From Streptomyces sp. WM6378 (GTDB lineage Bacteria; Actinomycetota; Actinomycetes; Streptomycetales; Streptomycetaceae), in contig NZ_LGDD01000304.1 in the NCBI RefSeq assembly GCF_001279695.1, positions 1 to 59,371 of the forward strand: a stretch of DNA of 59,371 nucleotides, in the 5' to 3' direction. The notes beneath the pieces were generated by a model. That model was not told the origin of the DNA, searched no databases, and was given only the letters and a program-made list of their open reading frames with translations. The translations under genes were made by a program, and so were the position numbers. Shown here piece by piece: positions 19,634 to 27,795 of this stretch (position 1 is its first letter; each line of letters begins with the position of its first letter).

Positions 19634-19649
19634 GTTCGAAACTCCGGCC
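19634..19649. promoter_or_regulatory. Weak IclR-type operator before the regulator gene
   Basis: GTTCGAAACTCCGGCC keeps the left half-site GTTCGA but matches only about 11 of 16 positions overall. A second half-site (GACGAAC) lies at 19662-19668. The position, 22 bases upstream of the start, would suit autoregulation. Confidence 0.35.
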
Positions 19650-19723
19650 ACCGACCGGAATGACGAACACAGGCTAACCACAGGGGTGTTCACCGGGCAA
19701 TGGGCCTGCGGTTACGGCCGCAT

Positions 19724-20929
19724 CTACAGCCCCAAGCGGACAGGCAGCTCCCTGAGGGCGTGCGAGCGGAAGGAGGTGCGCCAGGCGAGGTCGCCGGACG
19801 GGACGGCGAGGGCCAGCTCGGGGAATCGGCGTATCAGGGTGCTGAAAGCGCTGTGGAGCTGAATGCGGGCGAGTGCGGCCCCGAGGCAGTAGTGGATGCC
19901 ATGGCCCAGCGCGAGGTGGGTGGTGTCCTCGCGGTGGATGTCGAAGCGGTCGGGGTCGGCATAGCGTTCCGGGTCACGGTGGGCGGCGGCGAGGCAGAGC
20001 AGGACGGTGTCGCCGGTCGGGACGGTGACCCCGCCGATCTCCACCGGCTCGGTGGGAAAACGGCGGATCGCCATCTGGTTGGGGTTCACGTACCGGAGCA
20101 GCTCCTCGACGGCCCGCGGCATGAGCCCCGGGTCGGCGCGCAGCACGGCCAGCTGGTCGGGGTGGTCGAGCAGGACGAGGAGTCCGCTGCTGATGACGTG
20201 CTGGGTGTTCTCGCTGCCCGCCATGAGGATGAGGAAGGCGAGCGAGACGAGCTCGTCCTCGCTGAGCCGGTCGCCTTCGTCACGTGCTGCGATGAGTTCG
20301 GACAGGAGGTCGTCGCCGCGCTCCGCGCGGCGGTCCGCCACCAGGTCCAGCAGAAAGCGGTGGATGTGCCCGATCGCCGCGACAAGCTCCCCCGAACTCC
20401 CCGGATCCAGCATGGTGGTGACCCATCCGGCGAAGGCGTGCCGGTCGGCCTCGGGCACGGCGAGCAGGTCACCGATCAGCGCCACGGGAAGGAGATTGGC
20501 GAACGCGGTGATCAGGTCGACGGCGCCGTCGGCCTTCAGCCGCTCGGCGAACGCGTCCGCGAGCTGCTCGGAGGCGTCCTCTATCTGCTGCCGCATTCCT
20601 TCCACATAGCGCGGCGTGAAGGCCTTGGAGACGAGCCGGCGAAGGCGCAAGTGGTCGTCGGGGTCGATGTTGAGCAGATTGGCGTCCAGGGCGGGCGGCA
20701 GCGAGAACCCCTTGTAGCCGTTGCCCGCGTGGGCCTTGTTGACCGAGAACCGGGGATCGGTGAGCCCCGCGCGGACGTCCGACTCCCTGAGCACCAGCCA
20801 GACCTCGGATCCGTCCGGCAGCCGTACGTGGTGGACGGGCGCCTCCTCGCGCAACCGCTCGTAGGTCGCGTACGGATCGGCGAAGTGGGCGGCATCGAAG
20901 GGCTGCGGGAGATCCGGGTTCAGTGTCAC
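19724..20929 (-). CDS. Cytochrome P450 with Asn in place of the I-helix threonine
   Basis: This is a soluble 401-residue bacterial P450. The GTG start has AAGGA seven bases upstream. Visible landmarks are the EELLR ExxR pair and the heme loop ALGHGIHYCLG with axial Cys348, where the usual Phe is Leu. The I-helix reads AGSENT (residues about 237-242), so the conserved acid is Glu240 but the proton-relay Thr is replaced by Asn241. This change is seen in P450s with altered oxygen activation or substrate-assisted chemistry. It is third in a leftward operon after the glutamine-synthetase-like gene and another P450. Electrons should come from the ferredoxin and reductase encoded divergently. Confidence 0.88.
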   Translation of the reverse strand: MTLNPDLPQPFDAAHFADPYATYERLREEAPVHHVRLPDGSEVWLVLRESDVRAGLTDPRFSVNKAHAGNGYKGFSLPPALDANLLNIDPDDHLRLRRLVSKAFTPRYVEGMRQQIEDASEQLADAFAERLKADGAVDLITAFANLLPVALIGDLLAVPEADRHAFAGWVTTMLDPGSSGELVAAIGHIHRFLLDLVADRRAERGDDLLSELIAARDEGDRLSEDELVSLAFLILMAGSENTQHVISSGLLVLLDHPDQLAVLRADPGLMPRAVEELLRYVNPNQMAIRRFPTEPVEIGGVTVPTGDTVLLCLAAAHRDPERYADPDRFDIHREDTTHLALGHGIHYCLGAALARIQLHSAFSTLIRRFPELALAVPSGDLAWRTSFRSHALRELPVRLGL

Positions 20930-20995
20930 GCGGGGTCCTTGCGCTGGTCGGGGCGGGCATCCCCACCGATCTTCCCCCGAGGCGCACACCTCGCA

Positions 20996-22276
20996 TCAGG
21001 CGGGGGTGACCTCCACCGGAAGCCGCTTGATGCCGTTCACGAAGTTGGAGCGGACGCGGGGCACCTCCCCGGTCAGGCGGATGTCGGCGATGCGGGGGAT
21101 CAACTCCTCGAACATGATGCGGACTTCGGTACGGGCGAGGAGGTTGCCCAGGCACAGGTGCGGGCTGCCCTTGCCGAAGGTGACGTGGTCGTTGTCGGTG
21201 CGCGTGACGTCGAAGGCGTACGGGTCGGCGAAGACCCGCTCGTCGCGGTTGCCCGAGGCGTACCACATGACGACCTTGTCGCCCTCCCTGATCCGCTTGC
21301 CACCGAGTTCGACGTCGCGGGTCGCGGTGCGGCGGAAGTGGTAGACGGGCGAGGCCCAGCGCAGGAACTCCTCCACGGCGGCCGGGATGAGGGCTGGGTC
21401 GCGGCGGAGCCGGTCGAGCTGTTCGGGGTGCTCGATCAGGGCCAGCATGGTGTGCGAGATGGCGTGCCGGGTCGTCTCGTTGCCCGCGACGACGAGCAGG
21501 AGGAAGTAGTTGTCGAAGTCCTGGTCACTGAGCGGGACTTGATCGCGCGGGGTCTCGTTGACGAGCCGCGAGACGAGGTCGGTGCCCCGGCCGCCGCGGC
21601 GCTGCCGGGCGAGTTCGCGGCCGTACTCGAAGACCTCGATGGAGGCCGGTGAGCGGAACGGCAGGTCCCGGTACCGCTCGCTCTCCGCGCTGCCGAGGAG
21701 CACGTCGGCGTAGTCGGGGTCGGTGTGGCCGATGATGCGGTTTCCCCAGTCGATGAGCCTCCGGTTGTCCTCGGGCGGCACGTCCAGGAGCCGGGCGAGG
21801 ACGTTGATGGGGAAGTCGGCGGACACGTGCTCCACGAAGTCGAAGGCCGGTTTCGCCAGGGCCGCGTCCAGGGTCCTGGCGGTCAGGCCGCGCAGGAAGT
21901 CGGCGTAGCCGTTGATCACGTGCTGCCCGAACTGGCGCTGGAGCAGGCCGCGCAGCGCACGGTGGCGCGCCCCGTCCAGTTCGAGGATGGAGGCCCGCTT
22001 CTTGATCTGGTCGTCGTCGAGCTCTTCGAGGTTGACGAATCTGGTGGAGGTGAAGGTGTCGGCGTCCCGGTCGACGCGGACGATGTCCTCGTGGCGGGTG
22101 ACCGCCCAGAACCCCGAGTTGGGGGCCGGCTCGGGCTGCCAGTGGACGGGGTCCCGGTGGCGCAGGGTGTGGAACATGCGCCACGGGGTGATGCCGTCGG
22201 TGAACCGGTCGAGGTCGGCGAGGTCGACGTCGTCGAGGGGGATCGGGTCGTACGCGGCGGGGCTGGCCTCGGCCAT
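20996..22276 (-). CDS. Cytochrome P450 (CYP124/125-like heme loop)
   Basis: This 426-residue P450 has a canonical I-helix (AGNETT, Glu267-Thr268), ExxR in EEFLR and a heme loop FGKGSPHLCLG with Cys375. The loop is one residue longer than usual, as in FGGTGAHYCIG-type P450s of the CYP124/125/142 group. AAGGAGC precedes the ATG by six bases. It follows the glutamine-synthetase-like gene by 60 bases and precedes the second P450 by 66. The substrate is unknown; the cluster suggests an aromatic or alkyl amine derivative rather than the steroids typical of CYP125. Confidence 0.88.
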   Translation of the reverse strand: MAEASPAAYDPIPLDDVDLADLDRFTDGITPWRMFHTLRHRDPVHWQPEPAPNSGFWAVTRHEDIVRVDRDADTFTSTRFVNLEELDDDQIKKRASILELDGARHRALRGLLQRQFGQHVINGYADFLRGLTARTLDAALAKPAFDFVEHVSADFPINVLARLLDVPPEDNRRLIDWGNRIIGHTDPDYADVLLGSAESERYRDLPFRSPASIEVFEYGRELARQRRGGRGTDLVSRLVNETPRDQVPLSDQDFDNYFLLLVVAGNETTRHAISHTMLALIEHPEQLDRLRRDPALIPAAVEEFLRWASPVYHFRRTATRDVELGGKRIREGDKVVMWYASGNRDERVFADPYAFDVTRTDNDHVTFGKGSPHLCLGNLLARTEVRIMFEELIPRIADIRLTGEVPRVRSNFVNGIKRLPVEVTPA

Positions 22277-22336
22277 CGGTGCTCCTTGAGCTGAGCTGCG
22301 GCGGGGGGACGCGTGCGGTCGGCGCGCCTGCGCGGG

Positions 22337-23737
22337 TCACAGGTGGTAGGCGTACTCCGTGAACTCCCAGTCCGTCACGTGCTGTTGGAAGCGCTCGACC
22401 TCGTTGCGCTTGTACGCGAGGTAGGCAGCGGTGAAGCCCTTGCCGAGGATTCCCGTGAGCGCGGTGTCCCCTTCGAGGGCGTCGAGCGCACTCGGCAGGC
22501 AGTCCGGAAGGAGGGCGGACCTGGCGGTGTCGTAGCCGTACCCCTCCAGCGGCGCGGGCGGCTCCTCGGCGGCCTGGATGCCGAGCAGCGCGGCGGCGAT
22601 GGTCGCGGCGATGAGTACGTACGGGTTGGCACTGGCATCGCCGAGCCGCAGTTCGAGCCGGGCGCCGGAACCGCGCTCGGGCGGGATGCGGACCATCGCG
22701 CTGCGGTTGTCCAGACCCCAGTCGACGAGCCAGGGGGCCACCGTGTCCGGCCCGAAGCGCTTGTACGAGTTGATCGTCGGGTTGACCAGGGCGGCCAGCG
22801 CCGGGGCATGCGCGAGCAGACCGGCGATGGCGTGCCGGGCGGTGTCGGAGAGGCCGTAGGGGCCGGTGGGGTCGTCGAAGACGTTCCGGGTCTCCCCCAC
22901 GTCACCGGCGGCGCCCCCCGCACGCGTCTCACCCTCGGCTCCCGCCTCGCAGGACAGGTGCAGATGGAACCCCGAGCCGCCCGCGTCGTTGAAGGGCTTG
23001 GCCATGAACGTGGCGAGCCTGCCCTCCTTGCGGGCGAGCTCCTTGACGGCGGCCTTCAGCCGGAAGGCGCGGTCGGCGGCGCCCAGCGCCTCGGAGTGCA
23101 CGAGGTTGATCTCGAACTGCGAGCCGTCGAATTCGTGGTTGCCGTGGGTGATCCCGATGCCGAGATCTCGCAGCATCCGCAGGGTCCGCAGGAGGTGGTT
23201 GTCGGGGTCGGCGCGCAGTCCCGCGGTGTAGACAGCGCCCGCGGCCGCGCTGTACCGCCGCCAGCCGTCGGGTGCGCCGGGGTCCGGATCACACAGGAAG
23301 TATTCGAGCTCGGGGCCCGCGACCGGGCGCAGTCCGTGTTCCGCGCATCGGGCAAGCACCGCGCGCAGCAGGGCACGCGGCGATTCGGGGGCGGGCGCGC
23401 CGGTCGCCGGGTCGGTCACATCGCCCAGACAGGAGGCGACGCCGGGTTCCCAGGGCAGCGTGCGGAGCGTGTCGAGGTCGGGGCGCACGACGATGTCGGG
23501 GAGCCCCGCGTCCAGGCCGCCCGCGATCGGGACGACATCGCCCTGCGGGCTCGTGTGGTAGACCGCGCGGCAGAACGAGAGGCCGTGCGAGCAGGCCGCG
23601 GGCAGCTGGTCGACGAGCACGTCCCGGGCGCGGTCGGTGCCCATGAGGTCTGGGTAGGTCACCCGGACCACATCGATACCCTCGACGGACAGCCGCTCCA
23701 TGAACTGCCTTGCATCTGACGGAACTTGAGCACTCAC
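22337..23737 (-). CDS. Glutamine-synthetase-like gamma-glutamyl-amide ligase
   Basis: This 466-residue protein belongs to the GlnA superfamily but looks catabolic, like PuuA, IpuC and AtdA1, which join glutamate to amines using ATP. Active-site strands are clear: GPELEYFLCDPD, NHEFDGSQFEINLVH, TFMAKPFNDAGGSGFHLHLS, NPTINSYKRF and RIPPERGSGARLELRLGDAS. It lacks the adenylylation-site tail of GlnA and is not near glnII or glnE. It leads the leftward operon with two P450s. The divergent operon supplies a permease and a gamma-glutamyl hydrolase, completing a glutamylation/deglutamylation cycle. The amine acceptor is unknown. Confidence 0.85.
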   Translation of the reverse strand: MSAQVPSDARQFMERLSVEGIDVVRVTYPDLMGTDRARDVLVDQLPAACSHGLSFCRAVYHTSPQGDVVPIAGGLDAGLPDIVVRPDLDTLRTLPWEPGVASCLGDVTDPATGAPAPESPRALLRAVLARCAEHGLRPVAGPELEYFLCDPDPGAPDGWRRYSAAAGAVYTAGLRADPDNHLLRTLRMLRDLGIGITHGNHEFDGSQFEINLVHSEALGAADRAFRLKAAVKELARKEGRLATFMAKPFNDAGGSGFHLHLSCEAGAEGETRAGGAAGDVGETRNVFDDPTGPYGLSDTARHAIAGLLAHAPALAALVNPTINSYKRFGPDTVAPWLVDWGLDNRSAMVRIPPERGSGARLELRLGDASANPYVLIAATIAAALLGIQAAEEPPAPLEGYGYDTARSALLPDCLPSALDALEGDTALTGILGKGFTAAYLAYKRNEVERFQQHVTDWEFTEYAYHL

Positions 23738-23770
23738 CGACGTCTCCTCGGGCTGAGCGCACGCTATTGG

Positions 23771-23782
23771 TTTGGCTTCAAA
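23771..23782. promoter_or_regulatory. TTTG-N4-CAAA palindrome near the ligase promoter
   Basis: TTTGGCTTCAAA lies 34 bases upstream of the ligase start and shares the TTTG-N4-CAAA architecture of the tandem pair nearer the ferredoxin gene. Confidence 0.55.
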
Positions 23783-23877
23783 CGGTATGGACGCGAGGCG
23801 GCATCCCGCAAGGGTCCGGGCATGAACTCCCCATCACGGCAGGGGCATTGACCCCTCGGCGACACCTCTCTATGTTG

Positions 23878-23905
23878 TTTGGTATCAAAGTTGTTTGGTA
23901 TCAAA
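23878..23905. promoter_or_regulatory. Tandem TTTGGTATCAAA operators in the divergent promoter
   Basis: Two identical 12-bp near-palindromes (TTTGGTATCAAA) are repeated exactly 16 bases apart, preceded by TTG in both copies. A further half-site (TTTGGTCATAC) follows at 23942. This pattern suggests cooperative binding by a dimeric regulator controlling both arms of the catabolic cluster. The regulator is not identified; the MarR gene at 32.7-33.3 kb is the nearest candidate but has a different palindrome of its own. Confidence 0.65.
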
Positions 23906-23989
23906 CGAGTTCGGTCGAGCCGAGCGGCGCCGGTCGAGCGGTTTGGTCATACGGCTCGGTTACGCAGGTCGGTCACAGGGAGTCGGCCC

Positions 23990-24178
23990 ATGAAGGTCGC
24001 CGTCGACATGAACAAGTGCCAGGACCACGGGCAGTGCGTGTTCGCCGCCCCGGATGTCTTCCGCCTCGACGACAGCGGACACCTCGCCTACCTCGGCGAT
24101 CCCGGTGAAGCGTTCCGCGCCGACGTGGAGGAAGCCGCCGACGTCTGCCCGATGCAGGCCATCCGGATCGAGGCCTGA
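23990..24178 (+). CDS. 3Fe-4S ferredoxin
   Basis: This small protein of 62 residues has cysteine spacing CQDHGQC and a later CPMQAI, that is C-x5-C and CP, typical of actinobacterial 3Fe-4S ferredoxins that serve P450s. AGGGAG precedes the ATG. It is the first gene of the rightward operon and is followed six bases later by its reductase. It should carry electrons to the two divergently encoded P450s. P450-linked ferredoxins of the Mycobacterium morpholine and piperidine clusters have the same gene order (P450, ferredoxin, reductase). Confidence 0.9.
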   Translation: MKVAVDMNKCQDHGQCVFAAPDVFRLDDSGHLAYLGDPGEAFRADVEEAADVCPMQAIRIEA

Positions 24179-24183
24179 GCGCC

Positions 24184-25458
24184 GTGACCGCGCGCGTGGT
24201 CGTGGCCGGGGCGTCGCTGGGCGGCCTGCGCGCCGCCGAGCAGTTGCGCGCCGCCGGCTGGACCGGCCCGATCACGGTGGTCGGCGACGAACCCCACATG
24301 CCCTACAACCGGCCCCCGCTCTCCAAGCGGGTCCTCGCGGGGACGGCGCCGTTCACCTCGCTGCCCCTCACCCCACGGGCCAACACCGCCGATGTGGAGT
24401 GGAGGCTGGGGACGCGGGTGGCGGGTGCCCGGCTGCGGGACCGCGTCGTCGTCCTTGAGGACGGCGAAGAGCTCGGCTTCGACGGCCTGGTCGTCGCGAC
24501 CGGCCTGCGCTCTCGGCGGCTGCGCTGCCCCGGACCGTCCGGGCCGGGCAGCGGCCGCCATACGGTCCGTACGCTCGCCGATGTGCGCGCGTTGCGGGCC
24601 GAACTGAGCCTGCCCGGCGTGCGGTTGGTGGTGATCGGAGCCGGGTTCATCGGCTGCGAGGTGGCCGCCACCGCAGTCGGTCTGGGTGTCGCCGAGGTGA
24701 CCGTCGTCGATGTAGAGCCCCTGCCGATGCTGCGCCCCCTTGGCGGGCTCCTCGCCGGGGCGCTGCTGCGCAGGCACGAGGAACGCGGAGTGCGCTTCGC
24801 GCTGGGCACGGGGGTCGCCGGGTTCGAGGGCGGACACCGCGTGACCGGGGTCGCCCTGAGCGACGGGCGGGTCCTGGCGGCCGATGTGGTCGTGGAGTCG
24901 GTCGGCTCGGTCGCCAACACCGAGTGGCTGGCGGGGAACGGTCTCGACCTGTCCGACGGCGTGCTCACCGACGAGCACCTGCGGGTGCGGCGCGCCGACG
25001 ACGGTGCGGGCGGCACGGAGGCCGCTGGGGCGGGACTACCGTACGTGGTCGCCGTCGGTGACGTCGCCCGCTTCCCCAACGCCCGCTACGACGGGGTGCC
25101 GCGCCGGGTCGAGCACTGGTCGATCCCCGGCGACACGGCCAAGCACGCCGCGCAGGTGCTCGCAGCCCAACTACTCTCGCATTCAACCGACTTGGCACCC
25201 TTCGCTCCCCTCCCCTCCTTCTGGAGCGACCAGTACGACTTCCGGCTCCAGTCCTTCGGCTCGCCCGAGCTCGGACACGACGACGTCCGGCTGCTCGACG
25301 GCGAGGCGGACGACGACATGCTGGTCGGCTACCACCGCGACGGGCGCCTCGTCGGCGTGGTGGGGCTCGGCGGACCGGCCGCAGGCGCGGCCGCCGCCCG
25401 GCGCCGGCCGCTCCTCCTCGAAAGCCCCGCCCTCAGCCCGCAAGGAGTCGCCCCGTGA
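24184..25458 (+). CDS. FAD-dependent ferredoxin reductase
   Basis: This 424-residue enzyme is expected to pass electrons from NAD(P)H through FAD to the ferredoxin. It has the FAD Rossmann motif (VVVAGASLGGLRAAEQLR), the PYNRPPLSK segment typical of putidaredoxin-reductase-like enzymes, the NAD-binding GAGFIGCEVAATA, and a C-terminal reductase domain ending LRSQ-like (DYDFRLQSFG region). The GTG start is near the ferredoxin stop and its own stop overlaps the next gene (GTGA). With the ferredoxin it forms the class I redox chain for the cluster's P450s. Confidence 0.9.
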   Translation: MTARVVVAGASLGGLRAAEQLRAAGWTGPITVVGDEPHMPYNRPPLSKRVLAGTAPFTSLPLTPRANTADVEWRLGTRVAGARLRDRVVVLEDGEELGFDGLVVATGLRSRRLRCPGPSGPGSGRHTVRTLADVRALRAELSLPGVRLVVIGAGFIGCEVAATAVGLGVAEVTVVDVEPLPMLRPLGGLLAGALLRRHEERGVRFALGTGVAGFEGGHRVTGVALSDGRVLAADVVVESVGSVANTEWLAGNGLDLSDGVLTDEHLRVRRADDGAGGTEAAGAGLPYVVAVGDVARFPNARYDGVPRRVEHWSIPGDTAKHAAQVLAAQLLSHSTDLAPFAPLPSFWSDQYDFRLQSFGSPELGHDDVRLLDGEADDDMLVGYHRDGRLVGVVGLGGPAAGAAAARRRPLLLESPALSPQGVAP

Positions 25459-26261
25459 GCAGCGTCCGCGGCTACTTCCATCCCAAGACGGCGACCGGCG
25501 AATCGTCCATCGCCCCCGCGCCCCCATGGCTGTACTCGGGCGACGTCCTCACGGTCGAATACCGCACGGATCCGGAGCGCGTACGCGAACTCCTGCCCCA
25601 CCCGCTGGAGTTGGCACCCGAAGACCCGGGGGCGGTCGCGCTCGTCTGGGCGGACTGGCAGTCCTGTTCGGCGTCCAAGCGGGAGCTCCTCGACCCGGTG
25701 CGGGCCCAGTACAAGGAGGCGTTCGCGGTCGTGCGCTGCTCCTACCGGGGGCAGGTCTACTCGCGCTGCGTCTACATCTGGGTCGACAAGGACTTCGCGG
25801 TCGTACGCGGCTTCCACCAGGGTTATCCGAAGAAGCTCGGCTCGATCCACCAGACCCGGCCGCACCCGTTCGGGCCGGCGCCCCGGATCGAGGCCGGGGC
25901 CCGCTTCGGGGCCACCCTGGCGGCGGCCGACCGCCGGCTCGCCCAGGTCGTGGTGACGCTGCGCCAGCCCTCGCCGACGGGTGGCTTCGTGAACGGGCAC
26001 CCGATGGCGCACCACCGCTGGCTGCCCTCCATCGAGAAGGGCAAGGGCCTCGCCCTCGACGAGCTCATCGAGTCCGGCGCCGCCTCCTCGGAGGCCGGGC
26101 AGGCGTGGCTGGGGGACGCGGACCTCGAACTCTTCGCATCACCCACCGAAGAGCTGGCCCGCCTCGCGGTGCGGGAGCCGATCGCGGCGTACTACCGGCA
26201 GGTCGGCGTCGTGTGGGACGGAGGCCGACTCCTCGAATCCGACACCTCGGGAGCCGAGTAA
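25455..26261 (+). CDS. Acetoacetate decarboxylase-family protein
   Basis: This 268-residue protein has the acetoacetate decarboxylase fold. The Schiff-base lysine motif is present as QGYPKKLGS near residue 130, preceded by CVYIWVDKDFAVVRGFH. Real acetoacetate decarboxylases are one branch; other members act as aldolase-dehydratases or cyclases. In this operon it lies between the reductase and the aldehyde dehydrogenase of a ring-cleavage pathway. A decarboxylation, retro-aldol or hydration step on a keto-acid intermediate is possible, but the reaction is not determined. Confidence 0.8.
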   Translation: MSSVRGYFHPKTATGESSIAPAPPWLYSGDVLTVEYRTDPERVRELLPHPLELAPEDPGAVALVWADWQSCSASKRELLDPVRAQYKEAFAVVRCSYRGQVYSRCVYIWVDKDFAVVRGFHQGYPKKLGSIHQTRPHPFGPAPRIEAGARFGATLAAADRRLAQVVVTLRQPSPTGGFVNGHPMAHHRWLPSIEKGKGLALDELIESGAASSEAGQAWLGDADLELFASPTEELARLAVREPIAAYYRQVGVVWDGGRLLESDTSGAE

Positions 26262-26328
26262 CTCCCGTTCCAGGCCGACCAGTTGGAGGATGCCCCGTGC
26301 CGAACAGTCGAAGGACGGACATGATGTC

Positions 26329-27789
26329 ATGAGTGAGTACATCGCCGCCGTCGCCGGGGTCGCCGTCGACACGCGGCACTGGATCGGCGGGGCCCGCGTA
26401 GGCTCCCCCACCACCTTCGCCGATGTTTCCCCGATCGACGGCCGCGCGCTCGCGGGGGTGGCGCGCGGCTCCTCCTTCGAGGCCGGCGCGGCGGTGGCGG
26501 CCGCGAAGGCCGCCTTCCCCGGCTGGGCTGCGACGCCCCGCGCCGAGCGGGCCCGCATCCTGCACGCCATCGCGGACGGCGTGCAGAAGCGGTCCGAGGA
26601 CCTCGCCCAGGTCGAGACCCTCGACAACGGCGCGCTGCTCCGCTCCCACCGGCGCGGGGTGATGCCGAGGGTGGCGCACAACTTCCGCTTCTTCGCCGGC
26701 CGGCTGCTCACCCTGGACCTCGACGACTTCACGACCCCGGCCGGCGCCGTCAACCACGTCTCCTGGGACCCGGCGGGGCCGTGCGTGCTGATCACGCCGT
26801 GGAACGCGCCGCTGATGCTGGCCACCTGGAAGGTCGCCCCGGCGCTCGCCGCCGGGAACTCGGTGGTCCTCAAGCCCGCCGAGTGGTCGCCGCTCACCGC
26901 CTCGCTGCTCGCCGACATCGCGGCCGACGCGGGACTCCCGCCCGGGGTCCTCAACGTCGTCCAGGGCTACGGTGGCGAAGCGGGCAGCGCGCTGGTCTCC
27001 CACCCGGACGTGCGCCGCATCAGCTTCACCGGTTCGGTGCCCACCGCCCGCCGCATCGCGGCCTCGGCGGCCGAACGCCTCACCCCGCTGAGCCTCGAAC
27101 TGGGCGGAAAGTCACCGCTGTTGGTGTTCGCGGACGCCGATCTCGACCTGGCCGTGGAGCTGGCCGTGGAGCAGTACGACAACGCGGGGCAGGTGTGTCT
27201 GGCCGCCACCCGGCTGCTCGTCGAGGAGTCCGTCGCGGCGGAGTTCACCGCCCGGTTCGTGACGAAGGCCGCCCGGCTCCGGCAGGGCGACCCGCGCGAC
27301 GAGGCGACCGGCATCGGGCCGCTGATCCATCCCGCCCAGCTGGAGAAGGTCGACGGATTCGTACGGCGCGCGATCGCGTCCGGCGCACGAGCCGTGATCG
27401 GCGGCACGCCCAACGCCGAGCTCGGCGGCACCTACTACCGCCCCACCCTGCTCACTGATGTGGCACAGGGCAGCGAGATCGTCCAGGAGGAGGTGTTCGG
27501 CCCGGTCCTCACGCTCCAGGCCTTCGCGGACGAGGACGAGGCCCTGGAGCTCGCCAACGGCACCCGCTTCGGGCTCGCCGCGATCGTCGTCACCTCCGAT
27601 GCCGGGCGGGCCCGCCGGGTGACCGAACGGCTCGTGGCGGGCACGGTCTGGGTGAACTGCTTCTTCGTACGCGACCTACGGGCCCCCTTCGGCGGCTCGC
27701 GCGCGTCCGGCATCGGCCGCGAGGGCGGCACATGGAGCTTCGACTTCTTCTGCGACGTCAAGAACACCGTTACGGCACCGGGGAGTTGA
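26329..27789 (+). CDS. NAD(P)-dependent aldehyde dehydrogenase (semialdehyde or amine-derived aldehyde)
   Basis: This 486-residue ALDH has the motifs ITPWNAPLML, the cofactor loop FTGSVPTARRIA, LELGGKSPLLVFADADL with the general-base Glu, and the nucleophile cysteine in NAGQVCLAATRL. EVFGPVLTLQAF lies near the end. The ATG chosen matches the usual family length; an ATG 39 bases upstream sits directly on GGAGG and is less likely. It could be the HpaE-type 5-carboxymethyl-2-hydroxymuconate semialdehyde dehydrogenase, given the ring-cleavage and HpaG-like genes next door. It could also oxidise the aldehyde left after amine removal. Confidence 0.86.
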   Translation: MSEYIAAVAGVAVDTRHWIGGARVGSPTTFADVSPIDGRALAGVARGSSFEAGAAVAAAKAAFPGWAATPRAERARILHAIADGVQKRSEDLAQVETLDNGALLRSHRRGVMPRVAHNFRFFAGRLLTLDLDDFTTPAGAVNHVSWDPAGPCVLITPWNAPLMLATWKVAPALAAGNSVVLKPAEWSPLTASLLADIAADAGLPPGVLNVVQGYGGEAGSALVSHPDVRRISFTGSVPTARRIAASAAERLTPLSLELGGKSPLLVFADADLDLAVELAVEQYDNAGQVCLAATRLLVEESVAAEFTARFVTKAARLRQGDPRDEATGIGPLIHPAQLEKVDGFVRRAIASGARAVIGGTPNAELGGTYYRPTLLTDVAQGSEIVQEEVFGPVLTLQAFADEDEALELANGTRFGLAAIVVTSDAGRARRVTERLVAGTVWVNCFFVRDLRAPFGGSRASGIGREGGTWSFDFFCDVKNTVTAPGS

Positions 27790-27795
27790 GGGACC

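Noticed and set aside
19700..21652. A 650-codon rightward open frame across the two P450 genes
   Set aside because: It is antisense to two clear P450s, has Val/Glu/Gly/Arg-biased composition and no domain; high GC leaves long antisense frames open.
22313..23719. A 468-codon rightward open frame opposite the glutamine-synthetase-like gene
   Set aside because: The opposite strand carries all GS active-site motifs; this frame is a shadow.
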